The notes: generated from the letters alone by a model not told the origin. A stretch of 64,000 bases of DNA from an uncultured Eubacteriales bacterium (GCA_934454845.1 CAKSGV010000006.1:1-64000); one strand, 5' to 3'. Shown: positions 27,501 to 37,216, numbered from the stretch's first letter. Made by a program: numbers and translations.

Positions 27501-29692
27501 TTTCCTATCCTTTCAACGCTGTAAATTCCCTTTATTTTTTCTATCCTTGCAATAATGCTCCTTAAATGCTCCACGCTTTCAGCACTGATAGAAAAGAGTA
27601 TTACGCAGTTGCCGCCCTTTGTCTGTCTGGCGTTTACCGTGTGAGTTGCTACGCGCATATTATTGAGCGCTCCGATAACATCGCCCAAAAGACCGTCTCT
27701 GTCGATAGCGCCGATTTGCAGAGTGGTAACAAAGCTTTCGCTCACGCCCTTATTCCAATGTGCCGGTATCCACCGTTCGGGCTCAGAAGAAGAGGAAATA
27801 TCTACAGGCACATTAGAGCAATCCCTTTTATGGATTGAGACTCCGTGGCCTCTTGTGATAAATCCTATTATCTCATCACCCGGAAGCGGAGAACAGCACT
27901 TAGAAAGCTTAATAAGGCAATTATCGATACCCTCTACTATTACGCCCTCGCCGCTGCCTTTTTTTACAGTTTGCGGAATTATTTCAGGAGGCTTAACGGC
28001 ATTTGTCCGCTTATTATAATCCTCTCTTATTCTCGGCATAAGTTTTGATAAGAGCAATCCGCCGTAACCCAAAGCGGCATAAAACTCATCCCTGTTATTA
28101 AGGTGAAGTCTTTCTGCTATTTCATCGATAAACTTATTTTGTTCTTCCTCGCCCAGATTAATGGAATTGCGCCTGAATTCGCGCTCGACCATTTCCTTGC
28201 CCTCAGCGATATTTTCCGCTCTTCTTTCCTTTTTAAACCAGGATCTTATCTTTGATTTAGCCTGGTTTGTAACGGCGATATTCATCCAATCCCTGCTGGG
28301 GCCGTGGCCTGCCTGATTGGTGGTGATTATCTCGATAACTTCGCCTGTCTGAACAATATGGTTTATCGGAGCTATCTTTCCGTTAACCTTAGCGCCGACC
28401 ATTTTTATTCCCACGGCAGAATGAATGGCAAAAGCAAAATCCACCACCGTTGATCCTACGGGAAGATTTATAACATCGCCTTTAGGCGTAACTGCGAAAA
28501 CATCCTCCTGCGAAAGATCGACTTTTATACTTCTTACGAGCTCCGAAGCATCGCCCGAGGAGTCTTGATCCTCTAGTATCTGTCTGATCCAGGCAAGCCT
28601 GTTTTCAAAGCCTTTATCGCCCGAATTTATACCCTCTTTGTACTTCCAGTGCGCGGCAATTCCGAATTCCGCGGTGTGGTGCATTTCAAAAGTGCGGATC
28701 TGTATCTCGAAAGGAACTCCCTCGCGGCTTATGACCGTGGTGTGGAGCGACTGATACATATTCGGCTTAGGAGTAGATATATAATCCTTAAACCTGTTAG
28801 GAATAGGTCTGAACATATCGTGCATTATTCCGAGGATATTATAGCAGTCGGGCACAGTGTCGGTTATGATTCTTATAGCATAAATATCATATATCTCATC
28901 AAAATCTTTTCCTTGAAGATACATTTTGCGGTAAATGCCGTAAATTGATTTTACCCTGCTTTGAAACGACATTTTAACGCCGGGCATTTCTTCGCTCAAT
29001 CTCTCTTCGATTCTTGTCCTCAGATCGTCAAGAAGAGTTTCCCTGTCCTTGCTTCTTTCTTTAAGTAAAGCGGAAATTTCTTTATATGCCACGCTGTCAA
29101 GGTGCTTTATCGCAAGATCTTCAAGCTCTTCTTTAACGGCGCGGATACCGAGCCTGTGAGCTATAGGCGCATAGACTTCTAAGGTTTCAAGCGATTTATC
29201 AAGCTGCTTTTGCTCGGACATTGCGTCAAGAGTACGCATATTATGCAGTCTGTCAGCAAGCTTGATAATAATTACTCTTATATCCTTGCCCATGGCAATG
29301 AGCATTTTTCTTAAGCTTTCCGCCTGCTGCTGCTCCTTTGAATTAAAAGAAAGCTTTCCTATCTTCGTAACTCCGTCAACAAGGAGCGCTATCTCCGAGC
29401 CGAATTCTTTTCTTAAGTCCTCTAAAGTTACATCGGTGTCTTCCACAACATCGTGCAAAAGAGCGGCTGCTATCGAACAGCTGTCCATACCGAGCGTTAC
29501 GATAATCTGAGCGACATAAAACGGATGAATATAATAGTCCTCATGGCTTAACCTTTTTTGACCGGCATGGTGTTTTACGCAAAATTCATAAGCCTTTTTA
29601 ACCAATTCATAGTCATACTCTCCGCCCTGCTCTCGCATAAGCTTTTCAAGCTTGTTATAATTTTCGGTTTCAGCTTTGTTCAATCCGCTCAC
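27497..29692 (-). CDS. rel: Bifunctional (p)ppGpp synthetase/hydrolase Rel
   Basis: A 731-residue stringent-response enzyme. Domain order: HD hydrolase (LLHDVVEDTD, H80-D81), synthetase (about 230-340, with the YQSLHTTV motif), TGS (near 390-450), helical/CC domain and ACT at the C terminus. Both catalytic halves look intact. The GTG at 29692 lies inside the end of recJ (23-base overlap) with AAAGGGCG very close upstream, so translation is coupled. recJ next to rel recalls B. subtilis recJ-apt-relA, here without apt. Confidence 0.96.
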   Translation of the reverse strand: MSGLNKAETENYNKLEKLMREQGGEYDYELVKKAYEFCVKHHAGQKRLSHEDYYIHPFYVAQIIVTLGMDSCSIAAALLHDVVEDTDVTLEDLRKEFGSEIALLVDGVTKIGKLSFNSKEQQQAESLRKMLIAMGKDIRVIIIKLADRLHNMRTLDAMSEQKQLDKSLETLEVYAPIAHRLGIRAVKEELEDLAIKHLDSVAYKEISALLKERSKDRETLLDDLRTRIEERLSEEMPGVKMSFQSRVKSIYGIYRKMYLQGKDFDEIYDIYAIRIITDTVPDCYNILGIMHDMFRPIPNRFKDYISTPKPNMYQSLHTTVISREGVPFEIQIRTFEMHHTAEFGIAAHWKYKEGINSGDKGFENRLAWIRQILEDQDSSGDASELVRSIKVDLSQEDVFAVTPKGDVINLPVGSTVVDFAFAIHSAVGIKMVGAKVNGKIAPINHIVQTGEVIEIITTNQAGHGPSRDWMNIAVTNQAKSKIRSWFKKERRAENIAEGKEMVEREFRRNSINLGEEEQNKFIDEIAERLHLNNRDEFYAALGYGGLLLSKLMPRIREDYNKRTNAVKPPEIIPQTVKKGSGEGVIVEGIDNCLIKLSKCCSPLPGDEIIGFITRGHGVSIHKRDCSNVPVDISSSSEPERWIPAHWNKGVSESFVTTLQIGAIDRDGLLGDVIGALNNMRVATHTVNARQTKGGNCVILFSISAESVEHLRSIIARIEKIKGIYSVERIGK

Positions 29693-31691
29693 CGCCCTTT
29701 AATTTTTTATATATTTCAGAGTTCTCAAGACTTGTTTTAACTCCTGTGTTTACAGCCGTGTACCTATTATTTTCGCATTTTGCAAGGCCTAATTCTTTAA
29801 GCACAGAAAGCGCCGCGCAGGTCTTTGCAATTCCGAGAGTACCGACAAAGCTGAATATAATTCGTTCCTTATTTATTTTTTTATTCAGAATATTTTTATA
29901 TATTATACCCACTTCATCCCTTGAGGGAACAATTAAAGCCGTATTTTTACTGTAGCCCGAAAGGTAATCGTCAAGTTCAAAAAGAGTCTTGAAATAAGAA
30001 TCCTCATCAAAATCAGAAGGTCTTATATTTTTTATCTGAACGGTTAAATTATATTCGCCTTTATAATAATTAAGTCCCACGGTAACGGCGATATCTACTT
30101 TATCCGAGCACTCAAAGCAAAAATCCTCCGCTTTTACTCCGAACATCACCGCTTGGAATACCGTTTCGTTTTTTCTGAGCATAAGCTTTAAATGCTTTCC
30201 GGAGCCTATAGAGATAATCCTGTCTATCACGCAATCGGTTATGGCAAACATAGGAACTGGGTTCCCCTGTCCGAACGGCTCCAAAGCTTTTAAAGCATAA
30301 GCCATATCGACGCTGAGCGCCGCCGGGTTTAATTTAAGATCGATATTAAGTTTTTGCACCGCCATATCGCACTTACTCGCATATTCATTTATTTTTTTTC
30401 TGAATTTTTCGATATTATCGGAGCTTAGTGTCACGCCTGCGGCAAGCTCGTGACCTCCGAATTTCATAAGCAGATCGGAACAGCCTTCCAAAGACTTAAA
30501 AATATTAAAGCCTTTAAAGCTTCTCCCCGATCCGTGGCATATTCCGCCCTCTTCGGTTAAAATAATGCTCGGTCTGCCGTATTTTTCCGTCACTCTGGAG
30601 CTAACAATGCCCAGCACTCCGCTGTGCCAATTTTTACCGCTGACTATTATCACTCGGTTATGATCGAATCCGTTTTGCTCAATTATTTCAAAAACTTTTG
30701 AAGATATCCTTTTTTCGAGCTCCTGGCGGCGCGCGTTTTCAGCGTCTATTTCATTCGCAAGAGAAATGGAAAGCATATTATCCTTGCATAAAAGGAGCTT
30801 AAGCACCCTAGTTGCGTCACCCATTCTTCCTGCGGCATTTATTCTCGGCACAAGACCGAAAGAGAGCTTTAAAGAATCGATATCTTTTCTGTTTAGCCCT
30901 GCAACGCTTATAAGTGCGTTAAGTCCCGGGCGGGAATTATTTTTTATCATTTTCAAACCGTATTTTACCATACAGCGGTTTTCATCAACAAGCGGCATCA
31001 CATCGCCGACGGTTGCAAGCGCCAGCAGGTCGCCGTAAATTTTAAGCATTTGCTCGGGTTCCTTGTCGGCTGTAACGCAAATAAGTTTAAATACGACCGC
31101 AGCGCCGCATATTTCTTTAAAACCGCTCGGATCGTCAGCCCTGTGCGGATCGACAACTGCCTCGGCTTCGGGGAGAATATCCTGTGGGATATGGTGATCC
31201 GTAACGACCGTTTTTATCCCCAATTTATTCGCATACTCAATTTCATTTATTGCCGCAATTCCGTTATCAACGGTTATAATAAGCTCCACATTTTGTTCTT
31301 TAAGCTTATCTATTGCGGATTTATTCATCCCGTAGCCCTCGGAGATCCTCATGGGAATATAAGTAACTGCGTTTGCTCCTCTTGAGAGTAGATAATCATA
31401 AAGCATAGCCGTAGATGTAACACCGTCACAGTCATAATCTCCGAACACGGCTATTTTCTTATTTTCCTCTATAGCCGAATTCACTGCGTTAGCTGCTTTC
31501 TCAATATCTGCAAGTATAAAGGGGTCTGCAAGAACAGGCTCGTCACTTAAAAAAAGATCGAATTCGGCAGGGTCGCTTATCCCTCTTGTGGAGGCTATAA
31601 GGGCGGCAAAAGGATCCGCTTCGCAAGCGGCAGCAAGATTTTTTGCAAGTGTGCGGTCGGGCCGTGCGATATTCCACTTTTTCACAGCCAT
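29670..31691 (-). CDS. recJ: Single-stranded-DNA exonuclease RecJ
   Basis: 5'-3' single-strand exonuclease of 673 residues. The DHH/DHHA1 motifs are visible: FGDYDCDG (85-90) and TVVTDHH (165-167), GDVMPL, and SFGLVPRINAAGR, plus SGRS and FGGHELAAG in DHHA1. The C-terminal extension is the OB-fold region. It is the promoter-proximal gene of a nine-gene operon reaching 21487. Confidence 0.96.
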   Translation of the reverse strand: MAVKKWNIARPDRTLAKNLAAACEADPFAALIASTRGISDPAEFDLFLSDEPVLADPFILADIEKAANAVNSAIEENKKIAVFGDYDCDGVTSTAMLYDYLLSRGANAVTYIPMRISEGYGMNKSAIDKLKEQNVELIITVDNGIAAINEIEYANKLGIKTVVTDHHIPQDILPEAEAVVDPHRADDPSGFKEICGAAVVFKLICVTADKEPEQMLKIYGDLLALATVGDVMPLVDENRCMVKYGLKMIKNNSRPGLNALISVAGLNRKDIDSLKLSFGLVPRINAAGRMGDATRVLKLLLCKDNMLSISLANEIDAENARRQELEKRISSKVFEIIEQNGFDHNRVIIVSGKNWHSGVLGIVSSRVTEKYGRPSIILTEEGGICHGSGRSFKGFNIFKSLEGCSDLLMKFGGHELAAGVTLSSDNIEKFRKKINEYASKCDMAVQKLNIDLKLNPAALSVDMAYALKALEPFGQGNPVPMFAITDCVIDRIISIGSGKHLKLMLRKNETVFQAVMFGVKAEDFCFECSDKVDIAVTVGLNYYKGEYNLTVQIKNIRPSDFDEDSYFKTLFELDDYLSGYSKNTALIVPSRDEVGIIYKNILNKKINKERIIFSFVGTLGIAKTCAALSVLKELGLAKCENNRYTAVNTGVKTSLENSEIYKKLKGGERIEQS

Positions 31692-31724
31692 TAAAAGCCC
31701 CCTTATTTTAGAGTTTTTCTTTAT

Positions 31725-31753
31725 ATTTTACCACTTTTCGACATTTTTTTCAA
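31725..31753 (-). promoter_or_regulatory. Promoter of the recJ-rel operon
   Basis: TTGAAA (31748-31753), 17 bases, TAAAAT (31725-31730) on the minus strand. The spacer contains TGTCGAA (31737-31743 on the minus strand), identical to the Spo0A box core; if used, binding there would repress. Confidence 0.55.
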
Positions 31754-31773
31754 TAGTGTTTTAAAGTGAAAAA

Positions 31774-31805
31774 ACACGGTACGGAAAGTTTATTCCGTAC
31801 CGTGT
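31774..31805 (-). terminator. Terminator of the glycosyltransferase operon
   Basis: Perfect 13-bp stem ACACGGTACGGAA / TTCCGTACCGTGT with a 6-base loop, 6 bases after the stop codon, followed on the minus strand by TTTTTTCAC. Confidence 0.9.
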
Positions 31806-31810
31806 ATCTT

Positions 31811-33853
31811 TTATTCCTTGCAGCTTTTAGCAAGCTCGTCAAAGTCTATCTGATAATTTGCGTCAAGCGAAAAATTAGGATTATAATAAGGATCGCCTTT
31901 TTCTATTGTCTTACCCCATAATTTTCTGAATTTTTCACGTTCCGCCTTAAATCTTTCTTTTTTCTCTTTTGAATCCTCAAAGCCGCGGCTTTTTGATTCA
32001 TAATGATAAAGCTCTGCATAAGGATTCCATACTATTAAGTATCCGAGATTCCTGAGTTTAAGGCAAAAGTCAATATCGTTATATGCGATTTTAAGCTCGG
32101 TATTAAGTCCTCCGACTTTAAAGAAAACTTCTTTTCTGACCATCAGGCAGGCGCCTGTTACGGCGCTTAAATTATGAGCATAAAAAAGCTTGCCCATATA
32201 TCCGATATGCTCGCGCGGAAAAGTATAATGGCTATGACCTGCTATTCTATCGGAGCCCAAGCCTAAAACAATTCCGGCGTGCTGAATTGTATCGTCTTCA
32301 TAATACAGCTTTGCGCCTACTGCTCCGACATCTTCTCTTTGCGCGAACATAAGCATTTCTTCAATAAAGTTTTCCGTTATGACCTCGGTGTCGTTATTTA
32401 AAAGCAAGAGATAATCTCCCTTTGCATTTTCAGCTCCGAGATTATTGACAGCCGAATAATTGAATTCACCCTCAAAATTTATAACGCGGATATTTTTATG
32501 CTCTTTAAGAGTTTTATAATAATCAAAAATATCCTTACTTTTTGAGTTGTTTTCAACGATTATTATTTCATAATTATCATAAGTCGCCTTAGAAATGATA
32601 GAATCTATGCATTTTTTAAGATCGGATTTATGATCGCTGTTTGCAATAATGATTGAAACAAGCGGATCATTTTTAATAGGATAACTTATTCTGTAGATAG
32701 TAGGAAATATTTTTGAACTTTCAACAGTGCAGCCTGTAAGACCGCTTACCTCAAGACTTGCTTTTACGGCTCTTATACCCGCGTCAATAGCATAGGTTTT
32801 TGAATTGATATCAGAAGCTACCGAATTCGGGTGCGATCTCCAAAAATAAAGGAGCTTTCTTATGTGCCATATCTTACTTGCATTAGAAGTAAGTCTTAAG
32901 ATCATATCGTGATCCTGGCTGCCGTCAAACTCGTGGCGGAAATATCCGGTTTTTTGCTGGAGTTCTTTCGAAAATACGGAAAAGTGGCAGATATAGTTAT
33001 TCGCCCTAAGATTATCAGGAGCAAAATCAGGTTTAAAATGAAAAGTGTGGATCTTTGTTATATCCTCGCCTAAAAAAGTCGCCTCGTCGGTATAAAGAAA
33101 ATCTGCTCCGTGCTCGCAAATAGCTTTCATATTCTCAAAAAGCACCGAGGGGTGAAGATAATCGTCATGATCAAAAAGCGCAAGATAATCACCCGAAGCC
33201 ATTTTTATACATGCGTTTGTGTTTTCTGAAATTCCCAAATTCTTTTCGAGCTTTTTATATTTTATTCTGTTATCTTTTGAAGAGTATTCCGATACTATTT
33301 TTTCAACGTCGTTATGCTCGCTGTCGCTTCCGTCGGCAAGGCACAGCTCCCAATTTTTATAGGTCTGATTTACAACCGACTCTATCATTTCACGCAGGAA
33401 TTTTTCGGGAGTATTGTAAAGAGGAACAAGCACGCTGAATTTTATTTCTTTATCGAATTTCGTGTTTTCTTCCCTTTGCCTTCTCTCGTTTGTGATTTGA
33501 GAATAATCGAAAGACCTCATCGATTTAAGCTTATGCTTTACCATAAGAAAAGTGCTTTTAAATCCGCTTTTGAATAAAAGCTTTATCGCTTTAAGCGGGA
33601 GTCTGATAAAAGCAAATTTAAGCACCGTTCTTCTTAAAAAAGCCGAAAGCTTTCTGAACGGAGCGGTGAATTTCCAGGAGGAAGAAGAAACAACGGAATT
33701 ATATTCGGCTCTTAATTCGCTCAATTCCTTATCTTTTTTTAAATTTTTATTTCTGAGTCTGTAGATCTCAGCATTGAGATTTTCTATTTCTTCGGACTGC
33801 TTTTTATTGGCTTCAAGCAGCCATTTGCTGTCTTCAAAATTTTTTTCGCTCAC
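31811..33853 (-). CDS. Large glycosyltransferase with two GT2 domains
   Basis: 680 residues: a coiled-coil start (about 1-55), then a GT-A family 2 domain (from near 140, SVLVPLYNTPEKF, with the ALFDHDDYLH metal motif) and a second family 2 domain (from near 400, VSIIIANSDHKSDL ... LLLNNDTEVI, then GLNTELKIAYNDIDFCLKLR). Tandem GT2 proteins build rhamnan- or O-antigen-like wall polysaccharides. It follows the ABC exporter genes in one operon, so its product is probably the polymer they export. The start is GTG at 33853 with a distant GAGG. Confidence 0.88.
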   Translation of the reverse strand: MSEKNFEDSKWLLEANKKQSEEIENLNAEIYRLRNKNLKKDKELSELRAEYNSVVSSSSWKFTAPFRKLSAFLRRTVLKFAFIRLPLKAIKLLFKSGFKSTFLMVKHKLKSMRSFDYSQITNERRQREENTKFDKEIKFSVLVPLYNTPEKFLREMIESVVNQTYKNWELCLADGSDSEHNDVEKIVSEYSSKDNRIKYKKLEKNLGISENTNACIKMASGDYLALFDHDDYLHPSVLFENMKAICEHGADFLYTDEATFLGEDITKIHTFHFKPDFAPDNLRANNYICHFSVFSKELQQKTGYFRHEFDGSQDHDMILRLTSNASKIWHIRKLLYFWRSHPNSVASDINSKTYAIDAGIRAVKASLEVSGLTGCTVESSKIFPTIYRISYPIKNDPLVSIIIANSDHKSDLKKCIDSIISKATYDNYEIIIVENNSKSKDIFDYYKTLKEHKNIRVINFEGEFNYSAVNNLGAENAKGDYLLLLNNDTEVITENFIEEMLMFAQREDVGAVGAKLYYEDDTIQHAGIVLGLGSDRIAGHSHYTFPREHIGYMGKLFYAHNLSAVTGACLMVRKEVFFKVGGLNTELKIAYNDIDFCLKLRNLGYLIVWNPYAELYHYESKSRGFEDSKEKKERFKAEREKFRKLWGKTIEKGDPYYNPNFSLDANYQIDFDELAKSCKE

Positions 33854-33876
33854 TTTTTTAAAACTTCCTCTTGATA

Positions 33877-34617
33877 TTATTTCTCGCTGTTTTTATAAGC
33901 GTTGCAAACTTCCGCGGTTTCGCCTATCATTTTAACCTTACCCTTTTCAAGCCACATACAATGTTTGCAGAGCCTTTCGATCTGGTCGATAGAGTGGGAA
34001 ACTATAATAACAGTCGTATCGTCATTCATCATTCTGTTTATTCTTTCCTCACATTTTTGCTGAAAAAGAAAATCGCCGACCGCAAGTATCTCGTCTACGA
34101 TCAGAATATCCGGCGTTGTAACCGTGGCGATAGCGAAACCTATTCTTGCCACCATACCGGAAGAATAGTTCTTCATCGGAACATCAAGGAAGTCCTGCAT
34201 TTCGGAAAATTCGACGATCTCGTCAAATTTAGAGTCCATAAATTTTTTGGAATATCCGAGAACAGAACCGTTTAAATAGATATTCTCTCTCGCGGTCAGG
34301 TCCATGTCAAAGCCGGCGCCGAGCTCGATGAGAGGAGCTATAACACCGTCGACCTCGACTGTGCCTTTAGTGGGTTTTAAAATACCGGAAATTATCTTAA
34401 GGGTTGTGCTTTTTCCGCTTCCGTTAAGTCCGACAATACCGAAAACATCACCTTTTTTGATATTGCAGGATACATGGTCAAGCGCTACGAAATCTTCAAA
34501 TAAAAGCTTTCTTTTTGCCAGCTTTAAAAAATATTCTTTTAAACTTTCGAGCTTTTCCTTGCTCATATTGAAATGCATTTCAATATCGTGCAATTCAACC
34601 GCATTTTCTTTATTCAT
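33877..34617 (-). CDS. Polysaccharide/teichoic acid ABC exporter, ATPase subunit
   Basis: A 246-residue ABC ATPase of the Wzt/TagH group: Walker A GLNGSGKST, signature YSSGMVARIGFA, Walker B ILIVDEILAVGD and an H-loop (VSHS). There is no C-terminal carbohydrate-binding extension, so substrate choice rests with the permease. It lies 15 bases after the permease gene. Confidence 0.9.
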   Translation of the reverse strand: MNKENAVELHDIEMHFNMSKEKLESLKEYFLKLAKRKLLFEDFVALDHVSCNIKKGDVFGIVGLNGSGKSTTLKIISGILKPTKGTVEVDGVIAPLIELGAGFDMDLTARENIYLNGSVLGYSKKFMDSKFDEIVEFSEMQDFLDVPMKNYSSGMVARIGFAIATVTTPDILIVDEILAVGDFLFQQKCEERINRMMNDDTTVIIVSHSIDQIERLCKHCMWLEKGKVKMIGETAEVCNAYKNSEK

Positions 34618-34632
34618 AAACTTCTCCTTGAG

Positions 34633-35421
34633 TTAGATATGAAGTATAAATCTTCTCTCTAATTTACTAAATACAAGACAGCCTATAGCAAACACACCGA
34701 CAGAAAAGCCAAGGCAAATAAGGTTAAAAGAGAGTCCCGGAATTCTGCCGTACATTATAACATCTCTGAAATAGGTCACATAATAATACATCGGGTTTAA
34801 GTGAACGACTGTTTTGATAAAATCATGTCCCTCTAAAAGCTCGTCGGAGTAAAGGATAGGAGTAAGATACATCCACATCGTTAAAAGCACGCTGTAAAGA
34901 TGAGCAACATCTCTGAAATACACTGTAACGGAGCTTAATATCAGGCACATTCCGCAGCAGAAAATAAAGCAGTAAATAATAGGCAGCGGGAAAAGAAGCG
35001 CCGTGAAAGTGGGATAAATACCCTGAATAAGCATAACCGCCACAGCGGCAATAAGAGAAAACAGGAAATTTATAAGTGAAAAAATACACTTCTCTATCGG
35101 GAAAATATATTTAGGAATATATACCTTTTTTATTAGCGAGGAAGCTCCTATTACCGCGGTGAGCGAATTGGTGGTAGCCTCCGCAAAAAAGTTCCACATA
35201 GCGGCGCCGATGATATAGTAAGTCGCAAAATTTTCCACGCTTATTCTAAGAAGCATACGGAAAACATTGGTAAGAACTATCATCATAAGAAGCGGATTTA
35301 AAACGCTCCAGGCAACGCCTAAAACAGAACGGCGGTATTTAATTTTAAAATCTTTTGAAACGAGATTTTTCAAAAGCGGAAGATATCTTTTAAAGTCATT
35401 TAAAAATTTAGAATTTCCCAA
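34633..35421 (-). CDS. Polysaccharide/teichoic acid ABC exporter, permease subunit
   Basis: A 262-residue ABC-2 permease of the Wzm/TagG type: amphipathic N terminus (KDFKIKYRRSVLGVAWSVLNPL, the family signature), six membrane helices and the LTPILYSDELLEGH loop. First gene of the exporter-glycosyltransferase operon, behind the promoter at 35474-35502. Confidence 0.9.
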   Translation of the reverse strand: MGNSKFLNDFKRYLPLLKNLVSKDFKIKYRRSVLGVAWSVLNPLLMMIVLTNVFRMLLRISVENFATYYIIGAAMWNFFAEATTNSLTAVIGASSLIKKVYIPKYIFPIEKCIFSLINFLFSLIAAVAVMLIQGIYPTFTALLFPLPIIYCFIFCCGMCLILSSVTVYFRDVAHLYSVLLTMWMYLTPILYSDELLEGHDFIKTVVHLNPMYYYVTYFRDVIMYGRIPGLSFNLICLGFSVGVFAIGCLVFSKLERRFILHI

Positions 35422-35473
35422 ATTTCAAACCATCCTTTACAGGAAAAATATAGCATACTTATAAACTTAAAAT

Positions 35474-35541
35474 ATTATACACAAAAGCGAAAAAAAAGTC
35501 AATCGATTTTAATTGACTTGAAAGCCGCAGAGGCTTATAAT
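35474..35541. promoter_or_regulatory. Divergent promoter pair sharing an inverted repeat
   Basis: Minus strand: TTGACT (35497-35502), 17 bases, TATAAT (35474-35479), for the ABC exporter. Plus strand: TTGACT (35513-35518), 17 bases, TATAAT (35536-35541), for the YdcF gene. The two -35 boxes form the arms AAGTCAAT / ATTGACTT of a perfect 8-bp dyad, so one bound regulator could control both. Confidence 0.75.
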
Positions 35542-35572
35542 ATTCTTCGAAAAGAACCGAAAGGCATTTATA

Positions 35573-36187
35573 ATGATATTCTTAAAAAAAATCAAAAAGT
35601 TAATTATAATAATACTGACTCTTATTTTGCTGATTGTTTTACTGCCTAATTTTTATGTTAGACTTATAGGCTCCGCGAGGATAAAAAAAGACTTATCCTC
35701 GGTTAAAAGCGCCGATTATATCCTCGTTTTGGGAGCCGGACTTAAAAGCGGGAAACCCAGCGATATGCTTCGCGACAGACTTGACACCGCAATAGAGCTT
35801 TATAATTCAGGTGTTTGCAAAAAGCTGCTTATGAGCGGCGATCACACCGATAAGTATTATGACGAAGTGAGCGCGATGAAAACTTACGCTGTGGAAAACG
35901 GAGTTAAAGAATCCGATATCTATATGGATCACGCAGGAATTTCTACTTATGACAGTATGTATAGAGCAAAAAATCTGTTCAGTGCTAAAAAAATAATAGT
36001 GGTAACTCAAAGGTATCACATTTACAGGGCTCTTTATATCGCTGAAAATCTCGGAATAGAAGCTTACGGCTCAGTTCCCGCTCCAAGACTTTATAAAGGC
36101 GCTGTTTACAGGGAAATAAGAGAAATTTTAGCAAGGGATAAGGACCTTTTAAAATGTATATTTAAGCCGAAGTCAAAAATTACCTGA
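35573..36187 (+). CDS. YdcF/SanA-family (DUF218) membrane-anchored protein
   Basis: 204 residues: one N-terminal membrane helix (about 8-30), then the DUF218 domain with YILVLGAGLKSGKPSDMLRDRLDTAIELY, MSGDHTDKYYDEV and TQRYHIYRALYIAENLG. SanA-type members affect envelope integrity and vancomycin tolerance, and some bind nucleotides; no reaction is proven. Divergent from the polysaccharide exporter, consistent with an envelope role. Its 3' end overlaps the convergent glycosylase gene by 15 bases. Confidence 0.87.
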   Translation: MIFLKKIKKLIIIILTLILLIVLLPNFYVRLIGSARIKKDLSSVKSADYILVLGAGLKSGKPSDMLRDRLDTAIELYNSGVCKKLLMSGDHTDKYYDEVSAMKTYAVENGVKESDIYMDHAGISTYDSMYRAKNLFSAKKIIVVTQRYHIYRALYIAENLGIEAYGSVPAPRLYKGAVYREIREILARDKDLLKCIFKPKSKIT

Positions 36188-37006
36188 CAGATCCCTGTAA
36201 TAATAAAAAATATACTGCTGAACTATTCCGCCGTATTTTAAAGCAAATTTAGGAATTTCGCCCCCGTAAAGGTCATTAATTGCGCGCTTTATCCAAACAT
36301 CTTTCGGAAAGGCCTCAAAATGGGAAAGCCCGAAAAGCAATGTGCAATCGGCAACTTTCGGGCCCACGCCCTTTATTTTCATAAGTTGCTCTCTTGCAGA
36401 GTTGATATCCGTATTTTTAAGACTTAAAAGATCTATTTCTTTTGAGGCAACTTTTTTTGCCGCGTCTATAATATACCCTGCCCTGAATCCCGCTCTTAAA
36501 ACGGATAAGTCTTCGGGATTTAGATCCGCTAATTTTGAAGCTGAGGGGAAAGTATATCCGTTTTCACATTTCTCGCCGAAATTTTCACAAAGTCTTGAAA
36601 TTATTTTTTTTATCCTCGGAATATTATTATTTTGAGAAATGATAAAAGAGCAGAGCGTTTCCCACGGCTCCTGATTAAGAATTCTTATGCCGCTTCCGAA
36701 AGAAGCGGCTTTTTTTAATATCGGATCGGCGCTTATCTCCTCTATTATTGCCGAATAATCTCTGCTTAGATCAAAATAATCGCTGAAAAACGAAGAAAAA
36801 AGTTCCTCATTTACACCGTTTAATATTATGTCTTCGCCGGATTTTAAAACCTCAATATATTTATTATAAACAACCGCTCCCCAGGCATTTTTATCCTCAA
36901 GATATTCCCACCTGAAAGCCTGTCCGCAGTCAAAGGTCTGCTTTAAATCGAAATTTTTGACATTTTTAAGAATTGTTCTGTCTTTTTCAAATTTTGTTGA
37001 AATCAT
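36173..37006 (-). CDS. ogg: 8-oxoguanine DNA glycosylase, OGG1-like
   Basis: A 277-residue HhH-GPD glycosylase that removes oxidised guanine. It has an OGG N-terminal domain (FDLKQTFDCGQAFRW), the helix-hairpin-helix IKGVGPKVADC with the nucleophile K217 (equivalent to human OGG1 K249), and PKDVW with the catalytic D236. This eukaryote-like family is common in Clostridia in place of MutM. It has its own promoter. Confidence 0.93.
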   Translation of the reverse strand: MISTKFEKDRTILKNVKNFDLKQTFDCGQAFRWEYLEDKNAWGAVVYNKYIEVLKSGEDIILNGVNEELFSSFFSDYFDLSRDYSAIIEEISADPILKKAASFGSGIRILNQEPWETLCSFIISQNNNIPRIKKIISRLCENFGEKCENGYTFPSASKLADLNPEDLSVLRAGFRAGYIIDAAKKVASKEIDLLSLKNTDINSAREQLMKIKGVGPKVADCTLLFGLSHFEAFPKDVWIKRAINDLYGGEIPKFALKYGGIVQQYIFYYYRDLSGNF

Positions 37007-37027
37007 ATTTCATTCTCCTTGATTTAA

Positions 37028-37056
37028 ATTTTATCAAAGGATCATTTCTTTGTCAA
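37028..37056 (-). promoter_or_regulatory. Promoter of the glycosylase gene
   Basis: TTGACA (37051-37056), 17 bases, TAAAAT (37028-37033) on the minus strand. Confidence 0.8.
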
Positions 37057-37080
37057 CAATTTACATAAATTCGACATTTA

Positions 37081-37160
37081 GTTAACGGTGGATAAAAAAC
37101 AGCTTTAAAACAGGGAGTTTTTAAAGCTTTCCACCGAGTTATCCACATTTTTATGTTAAC
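37081..37160. repeat. Nested dyad with DnaA-box-like sequences
   Basis: GTTAAC borders the element (37081-37086 and 37155-37160). Inside are CGGTGGA / TCCACCG (37086-37092, 37130-37136) and AGCTTTAAAA / TTTTAAAGCT (37101-37110, 37119-37128), both perfect. TTATCCACA (37139-37147) is a perfect DnaA box and TTATCCACC lies in the opposite orientation (37087-37095). It sits between divergent genes. Confidence 0.5.
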
Positions 37161-37216
37161 CTGAATAAAAATTTACGATTTAGTACAAAATAGCATTAAA
37201 TTACGGAGGTTTTCAG

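Noticed and set aside
37081..37160. Replication origin
   Set aside because: Only two DnaA-like boxes, no dnaA or dnaN gene, and no AT-rich unwinding repeats nearby.
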